Shown: positions 45,448 to 55,624, counted from the stretch's first letter. The stretch is DNA of 64,000 nucleotides from Legionella waltersii (GCF_001468085.1 NZ_LNZB01000060.1:458257-522256), one strand, 5' to 3'. The notes: a model not told the origin generated them from the letters alone. Program-made: numbers and translations.

Positions 45448-46074
45448 TTACATCGGTATGCCACTATGAAACCTAAATAAACAATCTTTTGACAATATAA
45501 ATGAATTTTCTATAGCTAAAAATTCAGCGGTACGCTTTTTAATATCTAAATGTTCACCATATAGAATTGATAGTTGTAAATAATCTTTAAAGTGTCGGCT
45601 CTCGGACTTGACTAATGACCTGTAAAATCGGCTTAAGTCTGGGTCACCAAGGTAAGGGATTACCGCATTAAATCGCTCGCAAGAGCGTGCTTCAATAATC
45701 GCTCCAACGATTAACTGATCACAAAGTCGCTCAATACCATCTTTATTCGTTACCTGTTTATGCAATGTCGATGCATACTCTGATGGTTGTATTGGACCAT
45801 AGGGAATCTTTCTTGCTTTCATGATATCAAGCACTTTCTCAAAGTGAAGGAGCTCTTCGCGGGCCAAGGGAGACATTAGAGCAACTAATTCTTGTTTTTC
45901 AGGATACTTACTAATTAAACTAATCGCAGTTCCCGCTGCTTTTCTCTCACAATGAGCGTGATCAAGTAGTAAAGGACTTAAATTGTTTGGAACATTGTCT
46001 AACCAACTCTCGGGAGTGCTTACTTGCAAAAAATCGATTAATATTTGTAAATCATCATCTATTCGTTTTAACAT
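45448..46074 (-). CDS. miaE: tRNA-(ms2io6A)-hydroxylase
   Basis: This 208-residue diiron ferritin-like hydroxylase modifies ms2i6A37 of tRNAs. Iron-ligand motifs are DHAHCERKAAGTA, REELLHFEKV, EARSCERFN and SESRHFKDY. ATG 46074 (MLKRIDDD) is preferred; an in-frame GTG at 46086 has no better ribosome site. It is convergent with the unknown gene after lpxH (13-bp gap). Confidence 0.92.
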   Translation of the reverse strand: MLKRIDDDLQILIDFLQVSTPESWLDNVPNNLSPLLLDHAHCERKAAGTAISLISKYPEKQELVALMSPLAREELLHFEKVLDIMKARKIPYGPIQPSEYASTLHKQVTNKDGIERLCDQLIVGAIIEARSCERFNAVIPYLGDPDLSRFYRSLVKSESRHFKDYLQLSILYGEHLDIKKRTAEFLAIENSFILSKDCLFRFHSGIPM

Positions 46075-46147
46075 AAAGAAATACACTATACTAGAAAATA
46101 GATGTCCTTATATCATATACCTATAAAGAATGAAAACTGGATGAAAA

Positions 46148-47032
46148 ATGGAAGAAGCCACTAAAACAGATGAATTAGCCCATTGGTTTTCGACTTATGG
46201 AATTATAACCGCTGAACGTCTTTTAGGACATTATAAAATTTCATTACCTCAAATTGATCTTATTGATGCCATTAAAGTACCCACTAGTTTCTATCGTGTC
46301 TTATTACAGGTGTCATTACAACATGTGCTCAATGGCATCGTCATGCAGCAGGCGAATGATTATCACATCTATTGTCAGAAATTATTCATTGATTATCTAC
46401 TTTCGGGAGAAAGTGGAAAATCTCCTGAGGAGCAGGGTGGCTCTACCCGAGAAGCTCTAGAAGAAGAAAGACAAGAGTTGGTGAAATTAGGGGAAGACTT
46501 TAACAAGCTTGAAATACAACATGATAATTTAATAGCCTCTAGCCAATCCTTTTTGATTGAATACACCAAGGAATGGAATGCGCTGTTTGAGTCCACATTG
46601 GATTCCATTCATTTGACTTATAAAAAAGATCGTTCAGACATTACCAAAGAGTTAGTCAGAAAAGCGATGAATTATGCGTTGACACATAGCGGAATCGCAA
46701 AATCGCAAAATGAGGTCGATGTAGAACGATTTATTGACTGTTTGACTACTGTTTCAAAAGTCACATTGGACGATACAAAGAAGAAGAAAATCATCAGTCA
46801 ATTGAATGACCTAATCAATTACATGAGTAAAATGGAAGCGCAACTTGAGGAGTATATTATTGCTACTGAACAGGATGGAGTTAAAGCACGAGATTTTAGA
46901 AAGCAATTTTATGACGCTATTTTGCGTGTCTCTGAATTAATTAAATTATTGTCCGATTATAAAATTGATCCGATTCAAGATGCTATTAATAGAGAGCCTT
47001 TATATTTTGATCGTAACTTAGGTGGGGTTTAA
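46148..47032 (+). CDS. hypothetical helical protein
   Basis: In this 294-residue protein of no recognised family the first 90 residues look globular (DELAHWFSTYGIITAERLLGHY). The rest is charged helix with likely coiled coil near 100-130 (EALEEERQELVKLGEDFNKLE) and 220-260. There is no signal peptide. It is divergent from miaE and upstream of ndk, with its own possible promoter region of about 60 bp. Function unknown; genus-restricted unless a search shows otherwise. Confidence 0.6.
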   Translation: MEEATKTDELAHWFSTYGIITAERLLGHYKISLPQIDLIDAIKVPTSFYRVLLQVSLQHVLNGIVMQQANDYHIYCQKLFIDYLLSGESGKSPEEQGGSTREALEEERQELVKLGEDFNKLEIQHDNLIASSQSFLIEYTKEWNALFESTLDSIHLTYKKDRSDITKELVRKAMNYALTHSGIAKSQNEVDVERFIDCLTTVSKVTLDDTKKKKIISQLNDLINYMSKMEAQLEEYIIATEQDGVKARDFRKQFYDAILRVSELIKLLSDYKIDPIQDAINREPLYFDRNLGGV

Positions 47033-47088
47033 ATTAATAAAAATAGATACAGAAGAATTTTTATTAGCCAGATGCTTCAAAAATCATG

Positions 47089-47094
47089 TATAAT
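47089..47094 (+). promoter_or_regulatory. -10 box for ndk
   Basis: A perfect TATAAT lies 36 bp before the ndk ATG. A -35 is not clear at 16-18 bp upstream; the nearest candidate, TTAGCC, is at 19 bp spacing. Confidence 0.4.
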
Positions 47095-47129
47095 AATGCA
47101 CTTTTAATCTTATCGTTTTGGAGTGCATG

Positions 47130-47555
47130 ATGGCCAAAGAATTAACCCTTTCAATTATCAAACCAGATGCTGTAGCTAAGTCAGTCATAGGTCAAATATA
47201 CTCGCGTTTTGAAAATGCTGGTTTAATCGTTGTTGCTGCTAAAATGATGCAATTATCAAGAGAACAAGCGGAACACTTTTATGAAATACATCGCGCTCGT
47301 CCATTTTTCAAAGACTTGGTTGATTTTATGATATCTGGTCCTGTTATGGTTCAAGCTTTAAAAGGCGATAACGCGGTACTTAAAAATCGTGAAATTATGG
47401 GTGCAACTAACCCTAAAGAAGCTGCACCAGGAACAATCCGTGCTGATTTTGCCGACAGTATTGATGCAAATGCTGTACATGGTTCTGACAGTCTGGAAAA
47501 TGCAGCTCGTGAAATAGCTTTCTTCTTCGAGCCTCATGAAATATGCGATAGATAA
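47130..47555 (+). CDS. ndk: nucleoside diphosphate kinase
   Basis: This 141-residue enzyme transfers the gamma phosphate from ATP to other NDPs through a phospho-histidine. The start [17 protein letters not shown] and the active site NAVHGSDS (His117) are typical. The ATG at 47130 is chosen because GGAG lies six bases upstream; starts at 47118 (TTG) and 47127 fit the site less well. rlmN follows 17 bp downstream. Confidence 0.96.
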   Translation: MAKELTLSIIKPDAVAKSVIGQIYSRFENAGLIVVAAKMMQLSREQAEHFYEIHRARPFFKDLVDFMISGPVMVQALKGDNAVLKNREIMGATNPKEAAPGTIRADFADSIDANAVHGSDSLENAAREIAFFFEPHEICDR

Positions 47556-47572
47556 TTGCTTTAGGAATAGCG

Positions 47573-48700
47573 ATGGACTCAAAGAAAGTTAATCTATTGA
47601 ATTACAACTATGCTCAATTACGAGAATTGTTATCATCATGGGGTGAGAAACCATTCAGAGCACAGCAATTGTTTCAATGGATTCATCAAATGGGTCTAAG
47701 CGATTTTTCCAAGATGACGAATATTGGGAAAGGACTAATCACTAAACTGTCCCAGCTAGCAACAATTTCACTTCCTGAGATTGTTGCATGTCAAAAATCA
47801 AGTGATGGAACTCATAAATGGTTGCTTAAATTGGAATGTGGAAACTGCATTGAAACAGTCTTCATTCCAGAAACCAACCGTGGCACTTTATGTGTTTCCT
47901 CACAAGTTGGTTGTGCGTTAAACTGTTCTTTTTGTTCCACAGCAAAACAGGGATTTAATCGAAATTTATCCACTGCTGAGATAATAGGTCAAGTTTGGAT
48001 CGCGGCAAGAGAGTTATCACAATCAAACCCAGTGCACGAGAAAAAAATTACCAATGTTGTCATGATGGGGATGGGGGAGCCATTACTTAATTTTGATAAC
48101 GTAGTTTCAGCAATGAACATGATGATGGATGACTTCGCCTACGGTTTATCTAAGCGTCGAGTCACATTAAGTACTTCAGGTGTACTACCTGAGTTGGAAC
48201 GTTTGCGTGAAGTAAGCCCTGTTGCTTTAGCGGTGTCCTTGCATGCACCAAATGATGAGCTTAGAAATGTGTTAGTGCCGATCAATAAAAAATATCCCTT
48301 AGCTCAACTAATGGCTTTGTGTAAAACTTACTTTAAAAACGAACCACGACGAAAAGTAACCTTTGAATACGTTATGCTAAAAGGGGTGAATGATCAACTT
48401 GAACATGCTATGCAACTCATTAAACTTCTAAAAAATGTGCCTGCAAAAGTGAATTTGATTCCGTTTAATCCATTTCCTATGACCCAATATGAGCGTTCAT
48501 CAAGAGAAACGATTGATGCATTTCGTGATAAACTAATACAGCACGGTATTAATACAATTACTAGAAAAACCAGAGGCGATGATATTGATGCGGCTTGTGG
48601 TCAATTGGCAGGGGAGGTTAAGGATAGAACAAGTAGATCTCAGAGATGGCAAAAACTCCATTTCATTCCTAAAGAAAATCAAGCCTCTGACGTTATTTGA
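47573..48700 (+). CDS. rlmN: dual-specificity rRNA/tRNA adenine-C2 methyltransferase RlmN
   Basis: This 375-residue radical SAM enzyme methylates A2503 of 23S rRNA and A37 of some tRNAs. The 4Fe-4S cysteines are C114, C118 and C121 ([17 protein letters not shown]). The methyl-carrying Cys is in [12 protein letters not shown] near the C-terminus. It has [13 protein letters not shown] SAM contacts ([14 protein letters not shown]) and [11 protein letters not shown]. It sits between ndk and pilF as in many gammaproteobacteria, though a repeat element now separates it from pilF. Confidence 0.96.
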   Translation: MDSKKVNLLNYNYAQLRELLSSWGEKPFRAQQLFQWIHQMGLSDFSKMTNIGKGLITKLSQLATISLPEIVACQKSSDGTHKWLLKLECGNCIETVFIPETNRGTLCVSSQVGCALNCSFCSTAKQGFNRNLSTAEIIGQVWIAARELSQSNPVHEKKITNVVMMGMGEPLLNFDNVVSAMNMMMDDFAYGLSKRRVTLSTSGVLPELERLREVSPVALAVSLHAPNDELRNVLVPINKKYPLAQLMALCKTYFKNEPRRKVTFEYVMLKGVNDQLEHAMQLIKLLKNVPAKVNLIPFNPFPMTQYERSSRETIDAFRDKLIQHGINTITRKTRGDDIDAACGQLAGEVKDRTSRSQRWQKLHFIPKENQASDVI

Positions 48701-48781
48701 ACTTGATTCAATTCTGAATAGCTAAAAACAGCATTTTGAATGACTAATTCGTAACTATAATCCGAATTACTCAATATCAAT

Positions 48782-49216
48782 CCGAGCCGCGACCGCAAGG
48801 GAGCGAAGCCGTTAGCATTATACACCAATACCCCACGCTCCACTCCCTTACGGCCGAGGAATCGACTCCTATTATAGTGCCCCAACTAATCTCTTCTCTG
48901 AAGGTTAGTAAACGGAGGTCGTGTGCTTCGCCGAATGGCGTTGCCTTAAGCAGCGTCATTCGTGAAAGCGGATAGTTCCGTATCCGCTTGCTGACGCGCG
49001 CGGCTCGGTTCACTCACTGCTGTGACTAGGATTTGATTCAGACAGCAAAGAAGGAACCGAGCCGCGCGCGTCAGCAAGCGGACCGATGCGGGCCGTATAG
49101 AAGAGCCTAATGACACCGCTAAAGGCAGCGTCATTAGGCGCAGTGCATGAGCTTTGGTATAAATGCTCTATTTTAAAAAATGAGTCGATTCAACAGCTCT
49201 TAGGGTCACGGCTCGG
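48782..49216. repeat. dispersed nested inverted-repeat element, copy 2
   Basis: This fills most of the 622-bp gap between rlmN and pilF. Terminal arms 48782-48794 and 49204-49216 are 13-nt inverted repeats with one mismatch. Inside, imperfect arms flank a 93-bp core (48960-49052) identical to copy 1 at 90 of 93 positions. Relative to copy 1, the arm sequences are swapped left for right. Copy 2 also has about 57 extra bp after the core. This insert includes an exact 28-bp inverted copy of part of the core. Short ORFs here (MNRAARVSKRI type) are read-through of the repeat, not genes. Confidence 0.8.
48984..49081. repeat. 28-bp perfect inverted repeat inside copy 2
   Basis: Positions 48984-49011 and 49054-49081 are exact reverse complements over 28 bp, separated by 42 bp. 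They consist of GC-rich core sequence (…GACGCGCGCGGCTCGG…). Copy 1 has only the left half. Confidence 0.85.
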
Positions 49217-49291
49217 ATTGGTTCTTGCTAAAATGTGGCGTAAGGTTACATTAAATCACCATAAACCATTTTTAATTTTACCGATAGCAGT

Positions 49292-49297
49292 TATAAT
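49292..49297 (+). promoter_or_regulatory. -10 box for the pilF-der cluster
   Basis: TATAAT lies 26 bp before the pilF ATG, with only T-rich sequence at the -35 position. It follows directly after the repeat element, so the cluster probably has its own promoter instead of reading through from rlmN. Confidence 0.4.
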
Positions 49298-49322
49298 GCC
49301 TGCTAATTATGACTGATAAAGG

Positions 49323-50108
49323 ATGAAGGCGTTGAAAGGTCTTGGAATATTTATTATTGCATTTTGCTTAATATTGCAAGGTTGTAAACAAACTAAAGAC
49401 AGCGATGATCAAGTAGTCGATAAAAGAGTAGATTTGAGCAAGGCAGCTAGTTTCAATGTGCAACTTGGTCTTGGGTACCTTAAACAGGGTGATAGACCCA
49501 GAGCTAAAAGAAAGTTACTGCTGGCGTTGGAACAGCAGCCAAACTCACCCGATGTGAATGCGTCATTAGCTTATTATTTTGAGCAAACAACGGAGATTGA
49601 ACAAGCTAGAAAGTACTACAGTAAAGCACTTGCTCTCTCCAATGACAGTGGCGCACAATTGAATAATTACGGTACTTTCCTATGTCGTCAGGGTGATTAC
49701 CAAGGGGCTGAAAAATACTTTTTAAAAGCAGTAAAGGACCAAAGTTACCTCAATACAGCAGCTGCGTATGAAAATGCAGGTTTGTGTGCCATAGAGATTC
49801 CTGATAATGCTAAAGCAATGTCCTATTTTCAAAAAGCACTCAATCAAGATCCATCAAGAAGACAGTCTCTTTATGAATTAACTAAATTAGAAAGCAAAAT
49901 GGGCAAGGATGATGAAGCAGTGAAATTGCTCCAGCAGTATCCAGATCTGGTCTTGAATGATAAAGTTATGCTTTCTTTAGCAAAAGATATTGCCAATAAG
50001 GTTGGAAATACAGCTTTAGCGACTGAGTATGAAAGTAGCTTCAATAAATTGGAGCAGAGTAATATGAATAGTGGAGTAAGCGATGAATACAACAGCAGCA
50101 ATGGATGA
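49323..50108 (+). CDS. pilF: type IV pilus biogenesis TPR lipoprotein PilF/PilW
   Basis: This 261-residue outer-membrane pilotin-type protein has a lipoprotein signal (LGIFIIAFCLILQGCKQ, lipobox LQGC). At least five tetratricopeptide repeats follow, from about residue 35 (FNVQLGLGYLKQGDRPRAKR) to 225. PilF/PilW family members help assemble PilQ secretin. It begins the conserved run pilF-rodZ-hisS-yfgM-bamB-der and overlaps rodZ by 26 bp. Confidence 0.9.
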   Translation: MKALKGLGIFIIAFCLILQGCKQTKDSDDQVVDKRVDLSKAASFNVQLGLGYLKQGDRPRAKRKLLLALEQQPNSPDVNASLAYYFEQTTEIEQARKYYSKALALSNDSGAQLNNYGTFLCRQGDYQGAEKYFLKAVKDQSYLNTAAAYENAGLCAIEIPDNAKAMSYFQKALNQDPSRRQSLYELTKLESKMGKDDEAVKLLQQYPDLVLNDKVMLSLAKDIANKVGNTALATEYESSFNKLEQSNMNSGVSDEYNSSNG

Positions 50109-50649
50109 AACAGGTAACACCGAAATATCGAACCCAGGGTTAGAACTTGCAGCTATTCGTCAACAAAAGGGTTATTCTGTTGAATACGTAGCAAATAAAT
50201 TACATTTAAGAGTAAGAATTATTGAGCTCATTGAGTCCGGCGATTTTAATTTACTGCCGCAACCTGTTTTCGTAAAAGGTTATTTGCGTGCCTACTCCAA
50301 ATTACTTGGGGTATCTGCAGAGCCATTATTGGCTGTTTTTAATGAAATGCATCCTTATGAGAAAAAACCTGAAAGAACATTATGGCAAAGTAAAAAGGAA
50401 ACCCATAAGGCTGAACATTTTATTCGGTGGTTTACCATTTTGTTTGCAGTAGGTGTCATGGTAGCAGTGGGTATTTGGTGGCAGAAAAATAAAGACGTTC
50501 AAATGAGTTATTCATCAAAAGAACAAGCCAGTGAAATCGCATCCACACAGGGAACTTCGGAATTAAAATTAACTGATTTATCAAAAATGCAATCATTATT
50601 GGTTCCAACCAATCCACAAATGTCGCCTATGGAGAAGCAGGGTGGTTGA
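50083..50649 (+). CDS. rodZ: RodZ-like helix-turn-helix membrane protein, short form
   Basis: This 188-residue protein has an N-terminal HTH_25 domain (about 17-90: LAAIRQQKGYSVEYVANKLHL, GYLRAYSKLLGV). A single membrane helix lies near 113-130 (FTILFAVGVMVAVGIWW) with a short periplasmic tail. E. coli RodZ (337 residues) has a C-terminal periplasmic beta domain that is missing here. RodZ links MreB to the membrane in rod-shape control. It overlaps pilF and hisS. Confidence 0.85.
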   Translation: MNTTAAMDETGNTEISNPGLELAAIRQQKGYSVEYVANKLHLRVRIIELIESGDFNLLPQPVFVKGYLRAYSKLLGVSAEPLLAVFNEMHPYEKKPERTLWQSKKETHKAEHFIRWFTILFAVGVMVAVGIWWQKNKDVQMSYSSKEQASEIASTQGTSELKLTDLSKMQSLLVPTNPQMSPMEKQGG

Positions 50650-51919
50650 TCGTATTCAAGCAATTCGGGGTATGAATGACACGCTTCCTGAGTCTACTGA
50701 CCTATGGCGCAGAATAGAAGAAACCTTTATCGACTGTCTATCCAGTTATAGTTACAGAGAAATACGGTTTCCACTCGTTGAAAGTACCCTTTTATTCAAA
50801 AGGACGATTGGGGAAGTTACTGATATTGTTGAAAAGGAAATGTACACCTTTAACGATTTAAATGGTGACAGCATTACTTTAAGACCGGAAGGAACAGCAG
50901 GATGCGTAAGGGCGTGCATTGAGCATGGACTTTTACATAATCAACAACAAAAATTGTGGTATATGGGGCCTATGTTTAGGCATGAAAGACCACAAAAAGG
51001 AAGATATCGTCAATTTACACAGTTGGGCGTCGAAGCTCTAGGTATACCTGGAACGGCAATTGAGCTGGAGCTGATTTCGATCTGTAGACGAGTCTGGGAA
51101 AAGCTTGGATTTGCAAAAAACGTTGAATTACAAATCAATACATTGGGTGAGTTATCAGAGCGCCAAAATTATCGAACCTTACTGATAGAATATTTACGAG
51201 ATCACTTTGATCAACTTGACGAGGACAGTAAGCGTCGTCTAGATAGAAATCCGTTGCGTGTTTTAGATAGTAAAAACCCTGATTTGCAATTGTTAATTCA
51301 AAATGCACCCAAATTGATGGATGTTCTAGGAAATGAAAGTCGAGAGCATTTTCAATCGTTTTGCGATGGGTTAAATGCCTTGAAAATTCCTTTTTCAGTA
51401 AATCCCGTCCTTGTAAGAGGGTTAGACTATTACGGACAAACGGTTTTTGAATGGGTAACTGATAAGCTTGGAAGCCAAGCAACAATTTGTGCAGGAGGCC
51501 GATACGACCGATTGATAGAGTTTCTAGGTGGCTCCGCTACACCTGCGGTTGGATTTGCATTGGGATTGGAGAGAATATTCTTGCTGATGGAGAACTTAAG
51601 TTTACTTCATTTTGAACCTAAAAAAGAATCGGTGTATCTCATTGCTACCTCTTCAGAAGCCTTGCTAAAATCACTAATCCTTGCAGAAGAAATTCATAAT
51701 GAACATCCCAATATGGAAGTAATAACAAACACTGTTGGTGGAAGTTTTAAAAGTCAATTTAAAAAAGCTGACAAGTCAGGAGCCCGATTGGCAATCATCA
51801 TTGGTGATGATGAATTAACAAATAATTCCGTAAGTATAAAAGATCTCAGATCTGATGTAGAGCAGATCACAATCCCTAATACTAACGTTATACAATACTT
51901 AAAAGATTATATAGTTTAA
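50642..51919 (+). CDS. hisS: histidyl-tRNA synthetase
   Basis: This 425-residue class II synthetase has motif 1 near IRGMNDTLPESTDLW. Motif 2 is GPMFRHERPQKGRYRQF, the histidine-specific loop is LVRGLDYYGQTVFEW and motif 3 is AVGFALGLERIFLL. It starts at GTG 50642 with GGAG seven bases upstream, overlapping the rodZ stop by 8 bp. ispG, which usually lies between rodZ and hisS, is absent. Confidence 0.96.
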   Translation: MVDRIQAIRGMNDTLPESTDLWRRIEETFIDCLSSYSYREIRFPLVESTLLFKRTIGEVTDIVEKEMYTFNDLNGDSITLRPEGTAGCVRACIEHGLLHNQQQKLWYMGPMFRHERPQKGRYRQFTQLGVEALGIPGTAIELELISICRRVWEKLGFAKNVELQINTLGELSERQNYRTLLIEYLRDHFDQLDEDSKRRLDRNPLRVLDSKNPDLQLLIQNAPKLMDVLGNESREHFQSFCDGLNALKIPFSVNPVLVRGLDYYGQTVFEWVTDKLGSQATICAGGRYDRLIEFLGGSATPAVGFALGLERIFLLMENLSLLHFEPKKESVYLIATSSEALLKSLILAEEIHNEHPNMEVITNTVGGSFKSQFKKADKSGARLAIIIGDDELTNNSVSIKDLRSDVEQITIPNTNVIQYLKDYIV

Positions 51920-51934
51920 GCGTGGGAGTTAACT

Positions 51935-52609
51935 ATGTCTGTTTACATGACAGAAGAAGAACAGTTAGACCAAATTAAGAAATGGTGGCGTCGATATGGT
52001 AACATGATAACCATGACTTTATCAGTAATTCTATTATGTATTGCTGGCTATAGGTATTGGAACTGGCACCAGGATAAAATTAAACAGCAAGCTTCCGCTA
52101 CGTATGAAAATATGATGGTCGCACTTTCAAATAAAAACATTAAATCTGTTAGGGCTTACGCAGGCGATTTAATTAAAAATTACAACAATACGATCTACTC
52201 AGACGTGGCACATATGACCATGGCAAAAGTGTATGTTGACAAGAGCAAACTTCCAGAAGCAATTCATGAGCTTCAGATTGTCGCAACTAATAGCAAGATG
52301 ACACCATTAAAACAAATTGCTAAAATTCGTATCGCTAGGTTAATGGCAGGTGAAAAGTCATACACAAATGCACTCAATGAACTGAGTGTTGTAGATGATC
52401 CAATTTATTTACCTGTAATTAATGAACTAAAGGGTGATATTTATAGCGCAAAGGGCCAATACCAAGAAGCTATTAGCGCATATCGTGAAGCAATTAATGA
52501 AGTACGGACGAATGGCATGGGTAATTTGTTCCTTGAAATGAAAACCAATGAGTTGGCTGTAAAAACTCAATCAATGATGACTCAGGAAAAGAAGGTAAAA
52601 TCCGCCTAA
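51935..52609 (+). CDS. yfgM: YfgM-like TPR membrane protein
   Basis: This 224-residue protein begins MTEEEQLDQIKKWWRRYGN. A membrane helix (MITMTLSVILLCIAGYRYW) and periplasmic tetratricopeptide-type helices follow. E. coli YfgM is an ancillary SecYEG-associated subunit linking to periplasmic chaperones. It lies 15 bp after hisS and 26 bp before bamB. Confidence 0.9.
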   Translation: MSVYMTEEEQLDQIKKWWRRYGNMITMTLSVILLCIAGYRYWNWHQDKIKQQASATYENMMVALSNKNIKSVRAYAGDLIKNYNNTIYSDVAHMTMAKVYVDKSKLPEAIHELQIVATNSKMTPLKQIAKIRIARLMAGEKSYTNALNELSVVDDPIYLPVINELKGDIYSAKGQYQEAISAYREAINEVRTNGMGNLFLEMKTNELAVKTQSMMTQEKKVKSA

Positions 52610-52635
52610 TATTTGTAATTTAAGGTTAGATAGTT

Positions 52636-53790
52636 ATGATGCAAAGAATTTTTTATGTCTTATTAATTGTACTGCTTCAGGGTTGTACAAAAATTGATGA
52701 TTATATGTTGGGTAAGGACAATACTCCAAAACCGAAAGAATTGAAAGAAATTCAGTCTAATGTCAATGTTTCACAGAATTGGACTTCATCTGTAGGTAAA
52801 TCCAGGAATGCAACTGAATACATGAAACTTAAACCTGTGATTCGGGGTAATCTTGTTTACACCGCTGATGCTAGCGGGGTTGTTCAAGCCCTTAACCAAA
52901 CAGACGGTAAAATCAAATGGACAACCACCCTCAAAGATAGCATCGTCAGTGGCCCAACAATTGCAGATGGTTTTGTTGTAGTAAGCACTAATAGTTCTAC
53001 TTTAGTTCTGCTTAACCAAGCCAATGGAAAAGAACTTTGGGAGAATAAAGTTTCTGCGGAAGTTCTTGCTCCTCCAGCCATTTCTCATCAAAAAATTATT
53101 GCAAAAACGATTGATGGAAAAGTATATGCTTTTGATGCAGTTACTGGTAAGCAACTTTGGGTTGCAGATCATGGTTCTCCAAGTCTGGTTCTTAAAGCCA
53201 GCTCTTCCCCCATCGTTCTAGATAACTTGGTGCTTATTGGTTATTCTGACGGTAAATTAGATGCATTGGAACTACAGACTGGACGACTAATTTGGCAGAG
53301 AAGCATAGCGTATGGTAATGGTGCCAGTGATGTAGAGCGTTTAGTTGATATTGATGCCGATCCCATTGTTAAGGGAAATATAGCCTATTTAGGTACTTAC
53401 CAGGGTTATGTGGGAGCTCTATCCTTGACTGATGGTCAGTTCCTGTGGAGAAAGCCAGCTTCCATTTATAAGAACATGGTGATTAGCAAAGAGAATTTAT
53501 ATTACACGGATAGTCATGATGTGGTTTGGTCTTTAAATCGAAATACAGGGCAAGTGAACTGGAAACAAACTGCTCTTAAAGCAAGAGGACTGACTGAGCC
53601 AACACTAGTGAAAGGACACGTAGTTGTAGGCGACAAAGCCGGGTATTTGCATATGCTTTCTCCTCAAACGGGTGAGTTAATAGGACGAACTCAGGTCTCG
53701 GGTGCTGTAACTGTGGCACCCACAGTGTCTGGAAACTCAATGTATGTGCTAACAAATAATGGAATGCTCAACCAACTTTCTGTGAGCTAA
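52636..53790 (+). CDS. bamB: outer membrane assembly lipoprotein BamB
   Basis: This 384-residue lipoprotein has the lipobox LLQGC and an eight-bladed PQQ-type propeller with repeated [41 protein letters not shown] and [13 protein letters not shown] blades. It is a component of the Bam complex that inserts beta-barrel proteins. It is followed 4 bp later by der. Confidence 0.95.
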   Translation: MMQRIFYVLLIVLLQGCTKIDDYMLGKDNTPKPKELKEIQSNVNVSQNWTSSVGKSRNATEYMKLKPVIRGNLVYTADASGVVQALNQTDGKIKWTTTLKDSIVSGPTIADGFVVVSTNSSTLVLLNQANGKELWENKVSAEVLAPPAISHQKIIAKTIDGKVYAFDAVTGKQLWVADHGSPSLVLKASSSPIVLDNLVLIGYSDGKLDALELQTGRLIWQRSIAYGNGASDVERLVDIDADPIVKGNIAYLGTYQGYVGALSLTDGQFLWRKPASIYKNMVISKENLYYTDSHDVVWSLNRNTGQVNWKQTALKARGLTEPTLVKGHVVVGDKAGYLHMLSPQTGELIGRTQVSGAVTVAPTVSGNSMYVLTNNGMLNQLSVS

Positions 53791-53794
53791 TCAA

Positions 53795-55183
53795 ATGATA
53801 CCAGTTATCGCCCTTATTGGGCGACCCAATGTGGGTAAGTCTACTCTGTTCAATCGATTGACAAAAACCCAGGATGCCCTAGTAGCTGACTTCCCAGGGT
53901 TAACTAGAGATAGACAATACGGCGAAGCTAAATTTCATGGTAAGTCATTTATTGTGGTTGATACCGGTGGGATAGGAGTCGATGATGCTGCTGTTGATTC
54001 CTTAATGTCAAAACAATCTACTGTAGCATTGAATGAGGCCGATGCAGTCCTTTTTATGGTTGATGGACGAAGTGGACTTACTGGCATAGATGAAGACATT
54101 GCTACAACATTAAGAAAGTTGAATAAAAAAGTCTACTTACTTGTTAATAAAACAGAGGGTTTAGATAAACATATTGTTTGCGCAGATTTCCAGTCATTAG
54201 GAATTAGCAATGTATATGCTGTTTCCTCAGCCCATGGCCAGGGAATCGAGCCTTTGCTCGAGGATATTTTACAAGATTGCACGAGCAATGAACATGAAAA
54301 AATTGATTTAAATGATATCAAAATTGCTTTTGCCGGGCGCCCCAATGTTGGAAAATCAACACTTATTAATCGAATGCTTGGTGAGGATAGAGTTGTTGTT
54401 TATGATATGCCTGGAACGACTCGAGACAGCATTGCTATTCCGTTTCAACGTGATGAACAACAATATACATTAATAGATACTGCTGGGGTCAGGCGAAAAT
54501 CTCGTGTCGATGAAAAAATTGAAAAATTTTCAGTGATAAAAACACTACAAGCGATTAAAGAAGCACACGTTTGTCTGTTACTCATTGACGGTAAGGAAGG
54601 GATTACCGATCAGGATATGAATTTATTGGCATTTATTATTGAGTCAGGAAAGGCTCTTGTTATTGCAGTCAACAAATGGGATGGATTAGACGAAGAGCAT
54701 AAAGAACATATTAAGTCAGAACTTTCGCGAAGACTTCATTTTGCTAATTTTGCAAGAATTCGATTTATTTCAGCGTTGCATGGGAGTGGTGTTGGCGGAC
54801 TATTTAAAGATATAAACGATGCTTATACTTCAGCTGTTCAATCGTTTTCCACCCCGATGTTGACACGATTACTTGAAGATATTAGCACAAAGCATGCACC
54901 ACCTTGTGTTGCTGGGCGTCGTATTAAATTACGTTATGCTCACCTTGGAGGCCACAATCCACCAGTGATTGTCATTCATGGTAATCAATTAAATTCTTTG
55001 CCTGATAGCTATAAGCGATATTTAAGTAATGAATACACAAAACATTTAGGACTAGTTGGAACTCCATTAAAACTTGAGTTCAGGGGAGGAACCAACCCCT
55101 TTGCAAATAAGAAAAATAAACTTTCACAAAGACAAGTGAATAAAAAGAAAAGGCTTATGAAGCACATTAAACGGAATAAGTAA
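53795..55183 (+). CDS. der: ribosome biogenesis GTPase Der (EngA)
   Basis: In this 462-residue protein two tandem GTPase domains have P-loops [14 protein letters not shown] (about 8) and [14 protein letters not shown] (about 183), with switch motifs [10 protein letters not shown] and [10 protein letters not shown]. NKxD sites appear as NKTEG (degenerate) and NKWDG. A C-terminal KH-like domain ends in a basic tail. It matures the 50S subunit and ends the pilF-der cluster. Confidence 0.96.
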   Translation: MIPVIALIGRPNVGKSTLFNRLTKTQDALVADFPGLTRDRQYGEAKFHGKSFIVVDTGGIGVDDAAVDSLMSKQSTVALNEADAVLFMVDGRSGLTGIDEDIATTLRKLNKKVYLLVNKTEGLDKHIVCADFQSLGISNVYAVSSAHGQGIEPLLEDILQDCTSNEHEKIDLNDIKIAFAGRPNVGKSTLINRMLGEDRVVVYDMPGTTRDSIAIPFQRDEQQYTLIDTAGVRRKSRVDEKIEKFSVIKTLQAIKEAHVCLLLIDGKEGITDQDMNLLAFIIESGKALVIAVNKWDGLDEEHKEHIKSELSRRLHFANFARIRFISALHGSGVGGLFKDINDAYTSAVQSFSTPMLTRLLEDISTKHAPPCVAGRRIKLRYAHLGGHNPPVIVIHGNQLNSLPDSYKRYLSNEYTKHLGLVGTPLKLEFRGGTNPFANKKNKLSQRQVNKKKRLMKHIKRNK

Positions 55184-55204
55184 CTGTTTGTTGTTAGTTC
55201 CTAA

Positions 55205-55624
55205 TTAATCTCGTAAAGTTAAAACATCGCATTTTGCATGATGAACGATAGAATTAGCTGTGCCACCTAGCGAAAATGTAATTCCAGAAGTTGAATGCGA
55301 GCCTAAAATGATAAGCTGACAGTTAAGTTCTTTGGCCTTATTAAGAATTTGCTCCTTAACTGAGCCCAATTCAACAAACAATTGATCATCAGGAAGATTT
55401 AATTGCTCGCCTAACATGGATAATACAGTCGTTGCATCTTCTTTTGACGGACTGGCCAGTTCAGTAAATCCAAGCCCTTGGGCAACCATAATGCTGGCAG
55501 GAAGCTCTATAACATGGATAAGGTACAAGGTCGCATGAAACTGTTTAGCAAGATTAGCCGCTTTTTCCGCTTGGGCAGTATGTTCTTTTAGAAGATCAGT
55601 CGCAAATATTATATTTTTATACAT
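55205..55624 (-). CDS. universal stress protein UspA family
   Basis: This 139-residue single Usp domain begins YKNIIFATDLLKEH. The C-terminal nucleotide-binding region reads IILGSHSTSGITFSLGGTANSIVHHAKCDVLTLR, close to the G-2x-G-9x-G(S/T) pattern, so ATP binding is plausible. It is convergent with der (21-bp gap). It probably acts in stress or starvation survival. Confidence 0.9.
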   Translation of the reverse strand: MYKNIIFATDLLKEHTAQAEKAANLAKQFHATLYLIHVIELPASIMVAQGLGFTELASPSKEDATTVLSMLGEQLNLPDDQLFVELGSVKEQILNKAKELNCQLIILGSHSTSGITFSLGGTANSIVHHAKCDVLTLRD

